A stretch of DNA of 64,000 nt, taken from contig NZ_FOFR01000008.1 in the NCBI RefSeq assembly GCF_900110955.1, forward strand, positions 1 to 64,000, given 5' to 3'. Both the position numbers and the translations under genes were made by a program. This DNA is from Lentzea xinjiangensis (GTDB taxonomy: Bacteria; Actinomycetota; Actinomycetes; Mycobacteriales; Pseudonocardiaceae). The first letter of the stretch is position 1. Every line of letters begins with the position of its first letter. Below the pieces are notes generated by a model. The model made no database searches. It was given only the letters and a program-made list of their open reading frames with translations, and was not told where the DNA came from. Positions 1 through 9,935 of the stretch are shown here, piece by piece.

Positions 1-1
1 G

Positions 2-676
<675 letters not shown>

Positions 677-905
677 CGCTTCCGCACCGCACGACGGACG
701 GGCGGGCCCCGCGGATCGGACGACACGTCCGCCGCGGGCGCCGGCCTGGCGGGGCGGGCGGTGACCGCCCCGCTCCGGAGCTGATCGTGACCGCCACCGG
801 TTCCACCGCCGCGAACTCCTGGCGGACCTCCTCCACCCTGTCCGGCGGCCAGGCCCTGCCCTGGAGCCGGAACGGGCGTCCACCCAGCGAGCAGACGAGG
901 TCACC

Positions 906-1019
906 ATGACCACCACGAACTTCCACGCCCAACTCCCACCGGCGCAGGCCGGCTCCGCGCGTCCGGCCGCCGGAAACCCGGTCACCACGCCGACCGGCAC
1001 CATGTGCGGTGCGTCGTGA
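906..1019 (+). CDS. Possible 37-residue leader ORF coupled to the esterase gene
   Basis: ATG at 906 follows a GAGG motif (909-nt region reads gacgaggtcacc before the ATG) and opens a frame of 37 codons rich in Thr, Ala and Pro. It ends in a TGA that overlaps the GTG start of the esterase (GTGA at 1016-1019), an arrangement typical of translational coupling. No known family or signal peptide is seen. It could be a regulatory leader or chance. The rest of the 330-base gap from 677 to 1003 shows no other gene or clear hairpin. Confidence 0.25.
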   Translation: MTTTNFHAQLPPAQAGSARPAAGNPVTTPTGTMCGAS

Positions 1020-2359
1020 ACGCCCGCACCCGCCTGGACGGCTTCAGCCTCGCCGGAATCATCGCGACCGCGCTGGTGCTGATCGCGGCCGTCGCGCTGT
1101 CGTTCGTGCCCCAGCCGGCGCTCGCCGCGTCCCTGGTCCGGGTGACGAACTTCGGCACCAACCCGACCGGCCTGAACATGTACGTCTACGCCCCCGACAA
1201 CGTCGCGGCGCGGCCCGCTCTGCTCGTGATGGTGCACTACTGCACCGGATCGGCGAGCGCGGTGCACAACGGCGGTGGGCGCGACTTCGTCACCGCCGCC
1301 GACCGGAACGGGTACGTGATCGTCTACCCGGAGGCCACGCGGGAGGGCCGCTGCTTCGACGTGTCCACCGCGAACGCGTTGCGCCGCAACGGCGGTAGTG
1401 ACTCCACCGGAATCATGTCGATGGTGTCGCACGCGCGTCAGCGCTACAACGTCGACCCGGCGCGCATTGTCGTCGCGGGCATCTCGTCCGGCGCGATGAT
1501 GACCAACGTGCTGGCCGCGCAGTACCCGGACGTGTTCAGCGCCGGATCGGCCTTCGCCGGTGTCCCGGCCGGCTGTTTCGCCACGACCGACGGCTCGCTG
1601 TGGAACAGCCAGTGCTCGGGCGGAACGCTGCTGAAGACCCCGCAGCAGTGGGGCGACCAGGCGAGGGCCATGTACCCCGGCTACACCGGCCGCTACCCGC
1701 GGATGCAGCTGTGGCACGGCACCAACGACACCACCCTGGCCTACCCGAACTTCGGCGAGGCGCTCGACCAGTGGACGAACGTGCACGGGGTGAGCAGGAC
1801 ACCCGTGAGCACCGACCAGCCGCAGCCGAACTGGACCCGCACCCGGTACGGCGCGACCGGCGCCGCGGCGGTCGTCGAGGGAATCAGCGCCCAGGGCACC
1901 GGGCACGACGTGCCGACCGCCGGGATGGTCGGCCACGCCATCACCTTCCTCGGCCTGGACCGCCCGCCGACGACCACCACGACCACCACGACAACGACCA
2001 CCACCACCACCACCACCACCACCACCACTCCGCCGCCGTCCCAGGGCTGCTCGGTCAAGACCTCGGTCAGCGCCTGGAACACCGGTCTGACCGAGACGAT
2101 CAGCATCACCAACACCTCGCCGACGGCGGTGAACGGCTGGGAGCTGCAGTTCACGCTGCCCGGCGGGCATACCATCACGGGCGGCTGGAGTGCCGGCTAC
2201 TCCCCCACCACCGGCCAGGTGACCGCCCGGAACGTCGACTACAACGCGAACATCCAGCCGGGCACCCAGGTGTCCATCGGCTTCCAGGCCACGCACACGG
2301 GCAACAGCGCGCCCGCGGACGGCTTCACGCTCAACGGCGTGCGGTGCACCGTGGTCTGA
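1016..2359 (+). CDS. Secreted CE1/PHB-depolymerase-type esterase with C-terminal CBM2
   Basis: Probable acetyl-xylan or feruloyl esterase of the poly(3-hydroxybutyrate) depolymerase-like (CE1) group, removing acyl decorations from xylan outside the cell. Order: N-terminal hydrophobic signal (LAGIIATALVLIAAVALSF, cut near ALAA), alpha/beta-hydrolase domain with GISSGAMM nucleophile elbow (GxSxG), an HGTND strand and a late His in GTGHDVPTAG, then a run of about 20 Thr (ACC repeats, roughly 1972-2028) and a CBM2 bounded by Cys (QGCSVKTSV to GVRCTVV). GTG at 1016 is preferred because it overlaps the stop of the upstream short frame; GTG at 1004 in the same frame is the alternative. Substrate within CE1 cannot be fixed from sequence. 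Confidence 0.85.
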   Translation: MNARTRLDGFSLAGIIATALVLIAAVALSFVPQPALAASLVRVTNFGTNPTGLNMYVYAPDNVAARPALLVMVHYCTGSASAVHNGGGRDFVTAADRNGYVIVYPEATREGRCFDVSTANALRRNGGSDSTGIMSMVSHARQRYNVDPARIVVAGISSGAMMTNVLAAQYPDVFSAGSAFAGVPAGCFATTDGSLWNSQCSGGTLLKTPQQWGDQARAMYPGYTGRYPRMQLWHGTNDTTLAYPNFGEALDQWTNVHGVSRTPVSTDQPQPNWTRTRYGATGAAAVVEGISAQGTGHDVPTAGMVGHAITFLGLDRPPTTTTTTTTTTTTTTTTTTTTPPPSQGCSVKTSVSAWNTGLTETISITNTSPTAVNGWELQFTLPGGHTITGGWSAGYSPTTGQVTARNVDYNANIQPGTQVSIGFQATHTGNSAPADGFTLNGVRCTVV

Positions 2360-2383
2360 CAGGCACACCATTGGAGGACGGCC

Positions 2384-5218
2384 ATGCCCGATCTGAACCG
2401 CCGGCAGCTCATGAGGCTGGGAGCGGGTGTGGCGCTGACGCGGGCGGGGTGGACGGCCGGCCCCGCCTCCGCGGACGTGCGCGCGCCCGCCGACCTGTCG
2501 CTGTGGTACGACCGGCCCGCCGGGACCGACTGGTTGCGCGCACTGCCGGTCGGCAACGGCCGCCTCGGCGCGATGGTGTTCGGCAACACCGACACCGAAC
2601 GCCTCCAGCTCAACGAGGACACGGTCTGGGCGGGCGGCCCGCACGACTACAGCAACCCGCGGGGCGCCGGCGCCCTCGCCGAGATCCGCCGGCTGGTGTT
2701 CGCCGGCCAGTGGACGCAGGCGCAGTCGTTGATCGACCAGACGATGCTGGGCAGCCCGGCCGGGCAGATGGCCTACCAGCCGGTGGGCGACCTGCGGCTG
2801 ACGCTGCCGTCCGCGACGGCGTCCGGTTACCAGCGGTGGCTGGACCTCACGACCGCGACGACGGTCACGACCTACACCGCGAACAACGTGCGCTTCCGCC
2901 GCGAGGTGTTCGCGAGCGCGCCGGACCAGGTGATCGTGGTGCGCCTGACTGCGGAGACGCCCGGCTCGATCTCGTTCACCGCAGCCTTCAGCTCACCGCA
3001 GCGCACCACCACGTCCAGCGCGGACTCGGCGACGATCGCGCTGGAGGGCGTCTCCGGCACGCACCGCGGCATCGCCGGCGCGGTGCGCTTCCTCGCGCTG
3101 GCGAGGGCGGTCGCCGAGGGCGGCACCGTCACGAGCTCCGGCGGGACGCTGCGGGTCGCCGGCGCGAACGCGGTGACGCTGCTGGTCTCCATCGGCACCG
3201 GCTACGTCGACTTCCGCACGGTCAACGGCGACCACCAGGGCATCGCCCGCACCCGCCTGACGGCCGCCCACGCCCTCTCCCACGACGCGCTGCGCGCCCG
3301 CCACGTCGCGGACTACCAGGCCCTGTTCGGGCGCGTGTCGCTGGACCTCGGGCGCACGGCGGCGGCCGACCAGCCGACCGACGTCCGGATCTCCCGGCAC
3401 TCCGGCACGAACGACCCGCAGTTCTCCGCGCTGCTGTTCCAGTACGGCCGCTACCTGTTGATCTCGTCGTCCCGCCCCGGCACGCAACCGGCGAACCTGC
3501 AGGGCATCTGGAACGACCAGATGAGCCCGTCCTGGGACTCGAAGTACACGATCAACGCCAACCTGCCGATGAACTACTGGCCGGCGGACACCACCAACCT
3601 CGGCGAGTGCTTCCAGCCGGTGTTCCGCATGATCAACGACCTCACCGTGACGGGCGCCCGCACCGCGCAGGCGCAGTACAACGCCCGCGGCTGGGTCACC
3701 CACCACAACACCGACGCCTGGCGCGGCGCCTCGGTCGTCGACTTCGCCGCGGCGGGGATGTGGCAGACGGGCGGGGCGTGGCTCTCGACGCTGATCTGGG
3801 ACCACTACCTGTTCACCGGTGACCTCGGTTTCCTGCGCACGTACTACCCGGCGCTCAAGGGCTGCGCGCAGTTCTTCCTCGACACGCTCGTCACCGAGCC
3901 GAGCCTCGGCCACCTCGTCACCAACCCGTCCAACTCGCCGGAGCTCAACCACCACGCGAACGCGAGCGTCTGCGCCGGGCCGACGATGGACATGCAGATC
4001 CTGCGGGACCTGTTCGACGGCTGCGCGAGCGCGTCCGAGGTGCTGGGCGTCGACGCCGACTTCCGCACGCAGGTGCGGACGGCCCGGCAGCGGCTCGCCC
4101 CGACGCGGATCGGGGCACGGGGCAACGTGATGGAGTGGCTGCACGACTGGACGGAGACCGAGCCGAACCACCGGCACGTCTCGCACCTCTACGGCCTGCA
4201 CCCGAGCAACCAGATCACCAGGCGCGGCACCCCCCAGTTGCACGCCGCGGCCCGCCGCACCCTGGAGCTGCGCGGCGACGCGGGCACCGGGTGGTCGCTC
4301 GCCTGGAAGATCAACTTCTGGGCGCGGCTGGAGGAGGGTGCCAGGGCGCACCAGCTCCTCCGGTCGCTCGTGACGACGGAGCGCCTGGCGCCCAACATGT
4401 TCGACCTGCACCCGCCGTTCCAGATCGACGGCAACTTCGGCGCGACCTCCGGCATCGCGGAGATGCTCCTGCACAGCCACAACGGCGAGCTGCACGTCCT
4501 GCCGGCGCTGCCACCGGCCTGGCCGGCGGGCAGCGTCACCGGCCTGCGGGGACGCGGCGGCCACACCGTCGGTGCGACCTGGAGCGCCGACGGCTCCGTC
4601 AGCCTGTCCGTGACGCCGGACCGCGACGGCACCGTCCGGATCAGGAACCGGGTCTTCACCGGCACGTTCGAGCTGCGGGACACGTCGGCCGGCACCGCGG
4701 TCCAGCCGACCAGGCCGGAGCCCGACGTCGTCGCGTTCCCCGTCCTCGCCGGACACACTTACCAGGCGACGGGCCGGGGATCGGGCACACCGGTCCTGCC
4801 CGGCGTCCACTACCGGCTCGTCGCCCGGCACAGCGGGAAGGTCGCCGACATCAGCGGCGTGTCGACCGCACCCGGTGCGCTGCTGCAGCAGTGGTCCCCG
4901 ACCGGCGGGCAGAACCAGCAGTTCGACTTCGTCGACGCCGGCGGCGGGTACCACCGCGTCCGCGCCCGGCACAGCGGCCTGGTGGTCCAGGCCGCGAGCC
5001 AGGCCAGCGGAGCGGACGTCACCCAGCAGCCCGACACCGGCTCGGCCGCCGCGCAGTGGCGGGTGGTCGACCACGGCGGCGGGGTGGTCAGCCTGGTCAA
5101 CAGGCAGAGCGGCCTCGCGCTGGACGTCTGGGAGGCCTCGGCCGCCGACGGCGCCCGGATGTCCCAGTGGACGGTGACCGGCGCCGACCACCAGCGCTTC
5201 CAACTCCAACCGGTCTGA
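2384..5218 (+). CDS. GH95 alpha-L-fucosidase/alpha-L-galactosidase with ricin-type lectin domain
   Basis: Secreted inverting glycosidase of family GH95, which removes alpha-1,2-L-fucose or alpha-L-galactose from xyloglucan-type side chains. ATG follows a strong GGAGG (ttggaggacggcc). The N-terminus ([15 protein letters not shown]) is Tat-like, cleaved near ASA. The family N-terminal domain begins at [20 protein letters not shown]; catalytic-region motifs are [11 protein letters not shown] (the Asn pair), [20 protein letters not shown] (acid Glu) and [13 protein letters not shown] (Asp). After about residue 800 there is a beta-trefoil ricin-type module with [13 protein letters not shown] and [14 protein letters not shown] repeats. 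Length, 944 residues, is the family size plus the lectin domain. It lies 24 bases behind the esterase gene, so cotranscription is likely. Fucose versus galactose specificity is not decidable. Confidence 0.9.
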   Translation: MPDLNRRQLMRLGAGVALTRAGWTAGPASADVRAPADLSLWYDRPAGTDWLRALPVGNGRLGAMVFGNTDTERLQLNEDTVWAGGPHDYSNPRGAGALAEIRRLVFAGQWTQAQSLIDQTMLGSPAGQMAYQPVGDLRLTLPSATASGYQRWLDLTTATTVTTYTANNVRFRREVFASAPDQVIVVRLTAETPGSISFTAAFSSPQRTTTSSADSATIALEGVSGTHRGIAGAVRFLALARAVAEGGTVTSSGGTLRVAGANAVTLLVSIGTGYVDFRTVNGDHQGIARTRLTAAHALSHDALRARHVADYQALFGRVSLDLGRTAAADQPTDVRISRHSGTNDPQFSALLFQYGRYLLISSSRPGTQPANLQGIWNDQMSPSWDSKYTINANLPMNYWPADTTNLGECFQPVFRMINDLTVTGARTAQAQYNARGWVTHHNTDAWRGASVVDFAAAGMWQTGGAWLSTLIWDHYLFTGDLGFLRTYYPALKGCAQFFLDTLVTEPSLGHLVTNPSNSPELNHHANASVCAGPTMDMQILRDLFDGCASASEVLGVDADFRTQVRTARQRLAPTRIGARGNVMEWLHDWTETEPNHRHVSHLYGLHPSNQITRRGTPQLHAAARRTLELRGDAGTGWSLAWKINFWARLEEGARAHQLLRSLVTTERLAPNMFDLHPPFQIDGNFGATSGIAEMLLHSHNGELHVLPALPPAWPAGSVTGLRGRGGHTVGATWSADGSVSLSVTPDRDGTVRIRNRVFTGTFELRDTSAGTAVQPTRPEPDVVAFPVLAGHTYQATGRGSGTPVLPGVHYRLVARHSGKVADISGVSTAPGALLQQWSPTGGQNQQFDFVDAGGGYHRVRARHSGLVVQAASQASGADVTQQPDTGSAAAQWRVVDHGGGVVSLVNRQSGLALDVWEASAADGARMSQWTVTGADHQRFQLQPV

Positions 5219-5318
5219 CGCCGTTCCGCCCCGCGCTCGGCGTGGACGGGTGTTCTCGCCGGAGCTGGCCCCGGTCGTGGCGGCGGCGGGTGGTCTGTCG
5301 GTCGGCCGGGGCGGGTCG

Positions 5319-5401
5319 CTCACGACGTCACGGCCAAGCCCTTCGGTCGCCCCCCGACGGCGTCCGGCCTCGCGCCACTCACGACCTCACGGCCAAGCCC
5401 T
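5319..5401. repeat. Short direct repeat duplicating the 3' end of mmuM
   Basis: A 24-base unit (5319-5342 and 5378-5401, one mismatch, period 59) carries the last codons and stop of the homocysteine methyltransferase gene; the outer copy lies beyond the gene end. It sits in the convergent gap (5219-5378) behind the GH95 gene, where no clear terminator hairpin was found. Confidence 0.7.
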
Positions 5402-6275
5402 CCGCCAACGCCGCGATGTCCTCCGGTCCCGTCCGGCAACAACCGCCCACCAGCCGAGCACCCGCACCGACCCACTCCCGCACCGGCGGGACGAACCCGG
5501 CCCCGTCCCCGGTCCAGGACCGCCGCGCCGCGTCCCACCGCTCACCGCTGTTCGGGTACACCACCACCGGCAGCCCGGTCACCCGCCGGGCCGCGGCCAC
5601 CGCGCCCGCCACGTCGCCGGGCGCACAGCAGTTCACCCCGACGGCGATCACCTCGTCGATTCCCGCCGCGACCGCGAACGCCTCCTCGAGCGGTTGTCCG
5701 GCGCACGTCCGGTCGCCGCGGGCGCTGTAGGAGAGCCAGGCGGGCACGCCGCTGCCGCGCAGCACCTCCAGCACCGCCTCGGCCTCGTCGACGTCCGGGA
5801 CGGTCTCGACCGCCAGCACGTCGGGCCCTGCCTCCCAGAGCACCTCGAGACGCCTGCGGTGGAACTCGACCAGCTCCCGCCGGGTCAGGCCGTAGCGGCC
5901 GCGGTACTCCGAGCCGTCCGCCAGCACGGCACCGTACGGTCCGATCGACGCCGCCACCCAGCGCTGACCATCCACATCGGACGCGGCGGACCTGGCGAGC
6001 GCCACGCTCGACCGCAGCAGGCGCTCCGCCTCGGTGTCGCCGATCCCCCGGTGCGCGAAGCCGGCGAAGCTCGCCTGGTAGCTCGCGGTGATGGCGACCT
6101 CGGCGCCGGCCCGGTAGTAGGCGAGGTGCGCCGCGCGCACGGCGCCGGGGTCGGTGAGCAGCAACCGGGCCGACCACAGCTCGTCGGAGAGGTCGTGCCC
6201 GGCGAGCTCCAGCACGGTGGACATGCCGCCGTCGAGCACCACCGTCCCGCGTGCCAGAGCGTCCGCCAGTTCCAC
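5379..6275 (-). CDS. mmuM: Homocysteine S-methyltransferase
   Basis: Cytoplasmic zinc enzyme that makes methionine by moving a methyl group from S-methylmethionine (or SAM) to homocysteine. Seen: the start pattern GTVVLDGGMSTVLELAGHDL, VNCCAPGD and GGCCRTGPEDI, which supply the three Cys zinc ligands of the Pfam S-methyl_trans family, and about 298 residues, the normal length. GTG at 6275 is chosen because homology starts right behind it and the frame further upstream crosses a hairpin; no strong ribosome site is visible. It is a housekeeping gene with no clear link to the surrounding polysaccharide genes, although plant debris is a source of S-methylmethionine (inference). Confidence 0.92.
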   Translation of the reverse strand: MELADALARGTVVLDGGMSTVLELAGHDLSDELWSARLLLTDPGAVRAAHLAYYRAGAEVAITASYQASFAGFAHRGIGDTEAERLLRSSVALARSAASDVDGQRWVAASIGPYGAVLADGSEYRGRYGLTRRELVEFHRRRLEVLWEAGPDVLAVETVPDVDEAEAVLEVLRGSGVPAWLSYSARGDRTCAGQPLEEAFAVAAGIDEVIAVGVNCCAPGDVAGAVAAARRVTGLPVVVYPNSGERWDAARRSWTGDGAGFVPPVREWVGAGARLVGGCCRTGPEDIAALAEGLAVRS

Positions 6276-6307
6276 GCCGGCGAGTTTACGGCCCGGCCAC
6301 GATGAGG

Positions 6308-6353
6308 GGAGGAGTGCGCGAGAGCCGCTCCGCCGTAGGTCGCGCACTCCTCC
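6308..6353 (-). terminator. Hairpin with 14-bp perfect stem before mmuM
   Basis: Arms 6308-6321 and 6340-6353 are exact reverse complements (GGAGGAGTGCGCGA), with an 18-base loop and no T-run. It lies between the LacI gene and mmuM and could be a second terminator for the former or a leader structure of the latter. Confidence 0.5.
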
Positions 6354-6436
6354 AGGACGATCTTCGGGACGCGGTGGCCCGGTGCGCGCCGCATTTCCGC
6401 ACCTGGCCTCGTGTCCCCGCGACCGCCCGTCTCGTC

Positions 6437-6459
6437 CCGGCCCGCCGGGAGCGGGCCGG
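6437..6459 (-). terminator. Terminator hairpin directly behind LacI gene
   Basis: Nine-base perfect GC stem (CCGGCCCGC/GCGGGCCGG) with a 5-base loop, abutting the LacI stop codon at 6460. Its position and compact shape suit a factor-independent terminator of the U-less actinobacterial type. Confidence 0.6.
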
Positions 6460-7485
6460 TCAGCCCGTCGCGCCGCGGTGAGCGGCGGGGTCCGGGGTGC
6501 TCGCCCGCCTCGACAGCCGGGGTGGCAGCAGCACCAGCGGTGGCGGCTGCTTGCCCTCCAGCTTGGCGACGAGCAGGTCGACGGCGTGCCTGCCAAGCTC
6601 CTCCGCGGGCAACCGCACCGAGGTGAGCAGCGGCGAGGTCTGCTCGGCCAGCTCGTCCGGGCAGATCGCGACCACGGCGACGTCGCCGGGGACCTGGCGG
6701 CCGGCCGCGCGCAGGCAGCCGACGATCCAGCCGAGCGCGGCCTCGTTGTGCACCACCAGCGCCGTCATCGACGGGTGCGCGCGGACGAGGGCCTTGGTCG
6801 CCCTGAGCACCGAGTCGTGGTCGCCCTCGACGGACAGCGCCGTCGCCGCCACTCCCCTGCGCATCGCCGCCGCGCTGAAGCCGTTCATCGTCCGGTGGGC
6901 GAAGCCGGTGCCGCGCCGGTACACCGCGCTCGGCGCGCCGAGGAAACCGATGGAGCGGTGGCCGAGGTCGGCGAGGTGGTCGACGCACTTCGCGCCCGCC
7001 GCCTCGAAGTCCAGGTCCACGCAGGTGAGTCCCCGCGCGGCCGCCGGGTGTCCGATGAGGACGGAGGGTTTGGAGAGCTGCCGGAGCAACGGCACCCGGT
7101 CGTCGTCCATCTCCACGTCCATCACGAGGAAACCGTCGACCTGGGCGCTGTTCGCCGCCCGGCGCAGGCCCGCCGCGCCGTCGTCCGCGGTCATCAGCAA
7201 CAGGTCCATGTCGTACCTGCGCGCGGTCGTGACGGCGGCGGTGACGAAGCGCATCACCGCCGGCAGGTGCGTGCCGGCCCGCAGCGGCAGCACCAGCCCG
7301 ATCACGTTCGTCCGGCCGGCCGACAGCGCGCGGTCCGAGGCGTGCGGCTGGTACCCCAGCGCCCTGATGCTCTCCCGGACCCGCGACTTCGTGTCCGCGG
7401 AGATCGACCGCTTGCCCGTCAACACGTAGGAGACCGTGCTCGGGGCGACCCCGGCATGCCGTGCCACGTCCGCGATGGTGACCAC
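6460..7485 (-). CDS. LacI-family transcriptional regulator
   Basis: DNA-binding regulator with the LacI helix-turn-helix at the start (TIADVARHAGVAPSTVSYVLTGKR) and hinge (ALGYQPHASDRALSAGRT), then a periplasmic-binding-protein-like sugar domain to residue 341. GTG at 7485 is preferred because GGGAGG lies 6-7 bases before it and the helix-turn-helix begins at once; an ATG at 7530 would add 15 unconserved residues. The promoter side holds an operator-like site at 7562-7575 and an imperfect AGGAAGCGCCTTCT. Next upstream is the 3' end of the GH6 gene on the same strand. Its effector is unknown; control of neighbouring glycosidase genes or of itself is inference. Confidence 0.9.
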   Translation of the reverse strand: MVTIADVARHAGVAPSTVSYVLTGKRSISADTKSRVRESIRALGYQPHASDRALSAGRTNVIGLVLPLRAGTHLPAVMRFVTAAVTTARRYDMDLLLMTADDGAAGLRRAANSAQVDGFLVMDVEMDDDRVPLLRQLSKPSVLIGHPAAARGLTCVDLDFEAAGAKCVDHLADLGHRSIGFLGAPSAVYRRGTGFAHRTMNGFSAAAMRRGVAATALSVEGDHDSVLRATKALVRAHPSMTALVVHNEAALGWIVGCLRAAGRQVPGDVAVVAICPDELAEQTSPLLTSVRLPAEELGRHAVDLLVAKLEGKQPPPLVLLPPRLSRRASTPDPAAHRGATG

Positions 7486-7561
7486 ACAGCCTCCCTTCCC
7501 GCTTGCACTGATCGAGCGTGCCGACACCATAGGAAGCGCCTTCTGACTACATCAAGTGTTA

Positions 7562-7575
7562 TGTGCGCGTTAACA
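7562..7575. promoter_or_regulatory. LacI-type operator-like site (TGTGCGCGTTAACA)
   Basis: 14-base site, partly palindromic, 77 bases before the LacI gene start. It shares the GCGTTAACA half with sites at 27180 and 38264, suggesting the same or a related regulator. The rest of the gap 7486-7720 shows no gene. Confidence 0.45.
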
Positions 7576-7720
7576 TTGCGCAGTTCAGGTGGTCCAGACG
7601 AATTTGGGAGCGTCTGGAAACTTGCCCGACGGAAACCACAGCAGGTCAGGGAGAGCAGGCCCACGCGGCGTGGCCTCGCAGAACGGGGCCAGCCGCATGG
7701 GCACGCTCACATCCTCATGC

Positions 7721-9463
7721 TCAGAGCGCCGGGTAGGCGTTGCGCATGAGCTCCTGGAACTGCGCGGAGAACCACTTGCCGGACAACGGGGCGTCCGGCA
7801 GCGCACCCGACATGTTGTTGCCGTTGCGGATGTTGCCGGTGTAGGTCGGGTCGCACATCTTGTCGGCGCCCTTGCCCTCGGTGTTCGGGATCTCCTTGCT
7901 CGCGCCGTCGGACTCGCCCGGGGGCTTCATCCACACGTACGCGTCGATGCCCGGCTCCGGCGCCGCCTTCGGGCGCTCGCCCAGGCCGGCCCCGGACTGA
8001 TTGCACCAGTTGCCGAGGTGGATGCGGCGGTCCAGCTTGCCGCCGTTGACGTAGGCGTCCACGTTCGTCGTGGGGCCGGGGCCCGTCGGACGGGCACTGC
8101 CGCCCCAGCCGTTGCGGCTGGTGTCGATCAGCATGCCGACGTTCGCGTCGAAGCCCGCCTGCACGGCCCGCTGGCGGAACGCCTGCGCGTAGGACAGCTC
8201 GTCGACGTAGCGGTTCCAGTCCACCCACTTCGACTGGCGGACCGACGTGCCGTTCACCGAGTCCTCGATCTTGAAGTAGGGCTCCTTCAACGCGCCGTAG
8301 TTCGCGGTGTTGGCGATGAAGCCCTGCACGTTCGCCTTCGTGCTGCCGGAGGCGTTCGCCGCCTGGAACAGCAGCTCGGCGGTGGCGCCGAAGTTGTCGT
8401 CCCAGCCGATCCAGCCGTGGTGGCCGATGTCGAGGTAGTTGTAGACGTTCGGCACCGCACCCAGCTTCGCGAGCGCGTAGCCGACACCGGTGACGTAGTT
8501 GCCGTTCGCCTTCATCACGTCGCACGCCGCCACAGCGGTCGGGCGCGGCGTCACGTTGGTGATCAGGTTCGGCAGCGAGTCGATCTCCACCGTCGTCACG
8601 ATCCGCAGGTCCTTGTACGCGGGCCTGGCGAAGATCTCGGCGATCGGGTCGATGTACTCGGTCTTGTAGCGGTCGATCTCGGTGGGCTTGAGCTCACCGT
8701 TCGACGCCAGCGCCGAGCAGTCGCGACCGGGCAGGTTGTAGATCACCACCTGGATGACGAGCGGTGAGCCCGCCGCCTGGCGCACCGCCTCGTCCAGGTG
8801 TCCGACCAGACCGCGGGAGTCGACCGTGCCCGCGATGGCCGCGATGCGGTCCATCCACACACCGGTCGGCTGGTTCGCGATGCGGCTGCCACCGGGCTCG
8901 GCGTTCGCCTTGGCCGCCCAGTCCGGGTTCACGTACTGCTTCGCGCCCACGTACGGGTTGTCGACCTTGCCGGGGCCAGGACCGTTGGACGTGGTCGTGG
9001 TCGTGGTCGTCGTGGTCGTCGTCGTGGTCGTCGGCCCGACGTCACCGGTGCACGTGGTGCCGTTCAGGGTGAACGTCGACGGGTTGGCGTCGTTGGTGCC
9101 GGCGCCGCTGCCGTTGAAGCCGATGTCGATGGAGGCGCCGGTGCCCAGGTTGCCGTTCCACGACATGCTCGTCGCGGTCACGTCCGCACCCGACTGCGAC
9201 CAGTTCGCGCTCCACCCCTGTGCGACGCGCTGGCTGCCGGGGAAGCTGAACTTGAGGGTCCAGCCGCCCGACACGGCGTCACCCAGGTTGGTGATCTTCA
9301 CCGAGGCACCGAACTGACCTCCACCCCAGCTGTTCGCCTTGTAGTCCACACGGCAACCAGGTGCGGCGCCCGCGGGTGCGCTGAGCGCCACCCCGAACGT
9401 CGCCACGGCGGTGGCGACCGCGACACCCGCCGCAGCCCACCGCCTTTGTCCGTTGAGCCTCAT
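7721..9463 (-). CDS. GH6 cellobiohydrolase (exoglucanase) with N-terminal CBM2
   Basis: Secreted inverting cellulase that releases cellobiose from non-reducing chain ends. Order over 580 residues: signal peptide (to about 32, AGAA), CBM2 with terminal Cys pair (GCRVDYKANSW to GTTCTGD), 14-Thr linker ending SNGPGPG, then GH6 from KVDNPYVGAKQYV. Family marks are the VIYNLPGRDCSALASNGEL signature with its catalytic Asp and a later MLIDTSRNGWGG. Loop insertions and size match exo-acting bacterial GH6 (CelB/Cel6B type) more than short endoglucanases. Ribosome site AGGAG/GGAG precedes ATG 9463. It is the last gene of the GH48-AA10-unknown-GH6 run and lies 19 bases behind the unknown gene, so CebR control from 14.1 kb is likely. 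Confidence 0.95.
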   Translation of the reverse strand: MRLNGQRRWAAAGVAVATAVATFGVALSAPAGAAPGCRVDYKANSWGGGQFGASVKITNLGDAVSGGWTLKFSFPGSQRVAQGWSANWSQSGADVTATSMSWNGNLGTGASIDIGFNGSGAGTNDANPSTFTLNGTTCTGDVGPTTTTTTTTTTTTTTSNGPGPGKVDNPYVGAKQYVNPDWAAKANAEPGGSRIANQPTGVWMDRIAAIAGTVDSRGLVGHLDEAVRQAAGSPLVIQVVIYNLPGRDCSALASNGELKPTEIDRYKTEYIDPIAEIFARPAYKDLRIVTTVEIDSLPNLITNVTPRPTAVAACDVMKANGNYVTGVGYALAKLGAVPNVYNYLDIGHHGWIGWDDNFGATAELLFQAANASGSTKANVQGFIANTANYGALKEPYFKIEDSVNGTSVRQSKWVDWNRYVDELSYAQAFRQRAVQAGFDANVGMLIDTSRNGWGGSARPTGPGPTTNVDAYVNGGKLDRRIHLGNWCNQSGAGLGERPKAAPEPGIDAYVWMKPPGESDGASKEIPNTEGKGADKMCDPTYTGNIRNGNNMSGALPDAPLSGKWFSAQFQELMRNAYPAL

Positions 9464-9482
9464 TGCTCCGGATCTCCTGTCT

Positions 9483-9935
9483 TCAATGGTGTTTGATCGG
9501 GATGAGTGAACACGCGGTGGGCGTGCACTCGAGTCTGTTCAGTCCCAGGTACTCCATGCCCTCCGAACCCGTCAGCGCGAAGCCGTCCCCGAAGGCGAGG
9601 TCCGGGTCGCCCCGGACCTCGCCCTTCGCGAGCGCCGTCCGCCAGGCCTGTTCCAGTCCTGGCCGCAGGACCAGCAGCCCGAGCCGTTCGTACGGCTCCT
9701 TGGTGCAGGTCCCCCACTCCGCGATGTACGGCGCGTAGACCTTGGCGCGCACCGGACCGGCGAACTCCGCGAAGTCCTCGTCCCGCCGGACCGTCGCGCA
9801 CTCGTCGGTCAGCCGGTGCAGCCAGGCGGCGATGCCGTCGACTCCCCTGCTGAGGTCCGGGGTGGGTTCGGCGCGCCCGACGAGGAGGGCGAACGCGACC
9901 GAACCCACCACCAGGAGGGCGAGCAGTGCCCTCAT
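9483..9935 (-). CDS. Unknown secreted or membrane-anchored 150-residue protein in the cellulase operon
   Basis: No family recognised. It begins with a hydrophobic stretch (MRALLALLVVGSVAFALLVG) that could be an uncleaved anchor or signal, followed by a mainly helical soluble part with four Cys (TDECATV, WGTCTK, LECTPTACS) and ends IPIKHH. Its ATG shares one base with the LPMO stop (TGATG at 9937-9933), so translation is coupled, and GH6 starts 19 bases later. This fixed place between an LPMO and a cellobiohydrolase suggests a role in LPMO action or cellulose attack at the cell surface, but that is inference only. Confidence 0.8.
   Translation of the reverse strand: MRALLALLVVGSVAFALLVGRAEPTPDLSRGVDGIAAWLHRLTDECATVRRDEDFAEFAGPVRAKVYAPYIAEWGTCTKEPYERLGLLVLRPGLEQAWRTALAKGEVRGDPDLAFGDGFALTGSEGMEYLGLNRLECTPTACSLIPIKHH

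Noticed and set aside
1970-2030. ACC triplet runs as a possible repeat element or CRISPR
   Set aside because: They encode the Thr linker of a CBM2 enzyme (others near 340 and 9000); no spacers or palindromic repeats.
2993-5323. Long minus-strand open frame (776 codons) opposite the GH95 gene
   Set aside because: Arg/Ala/Gly-rich product without motifs; the plus-strand GH95 reading has full family motifs. It is a shadow frame of GC-rich DNA, like many others in the window.
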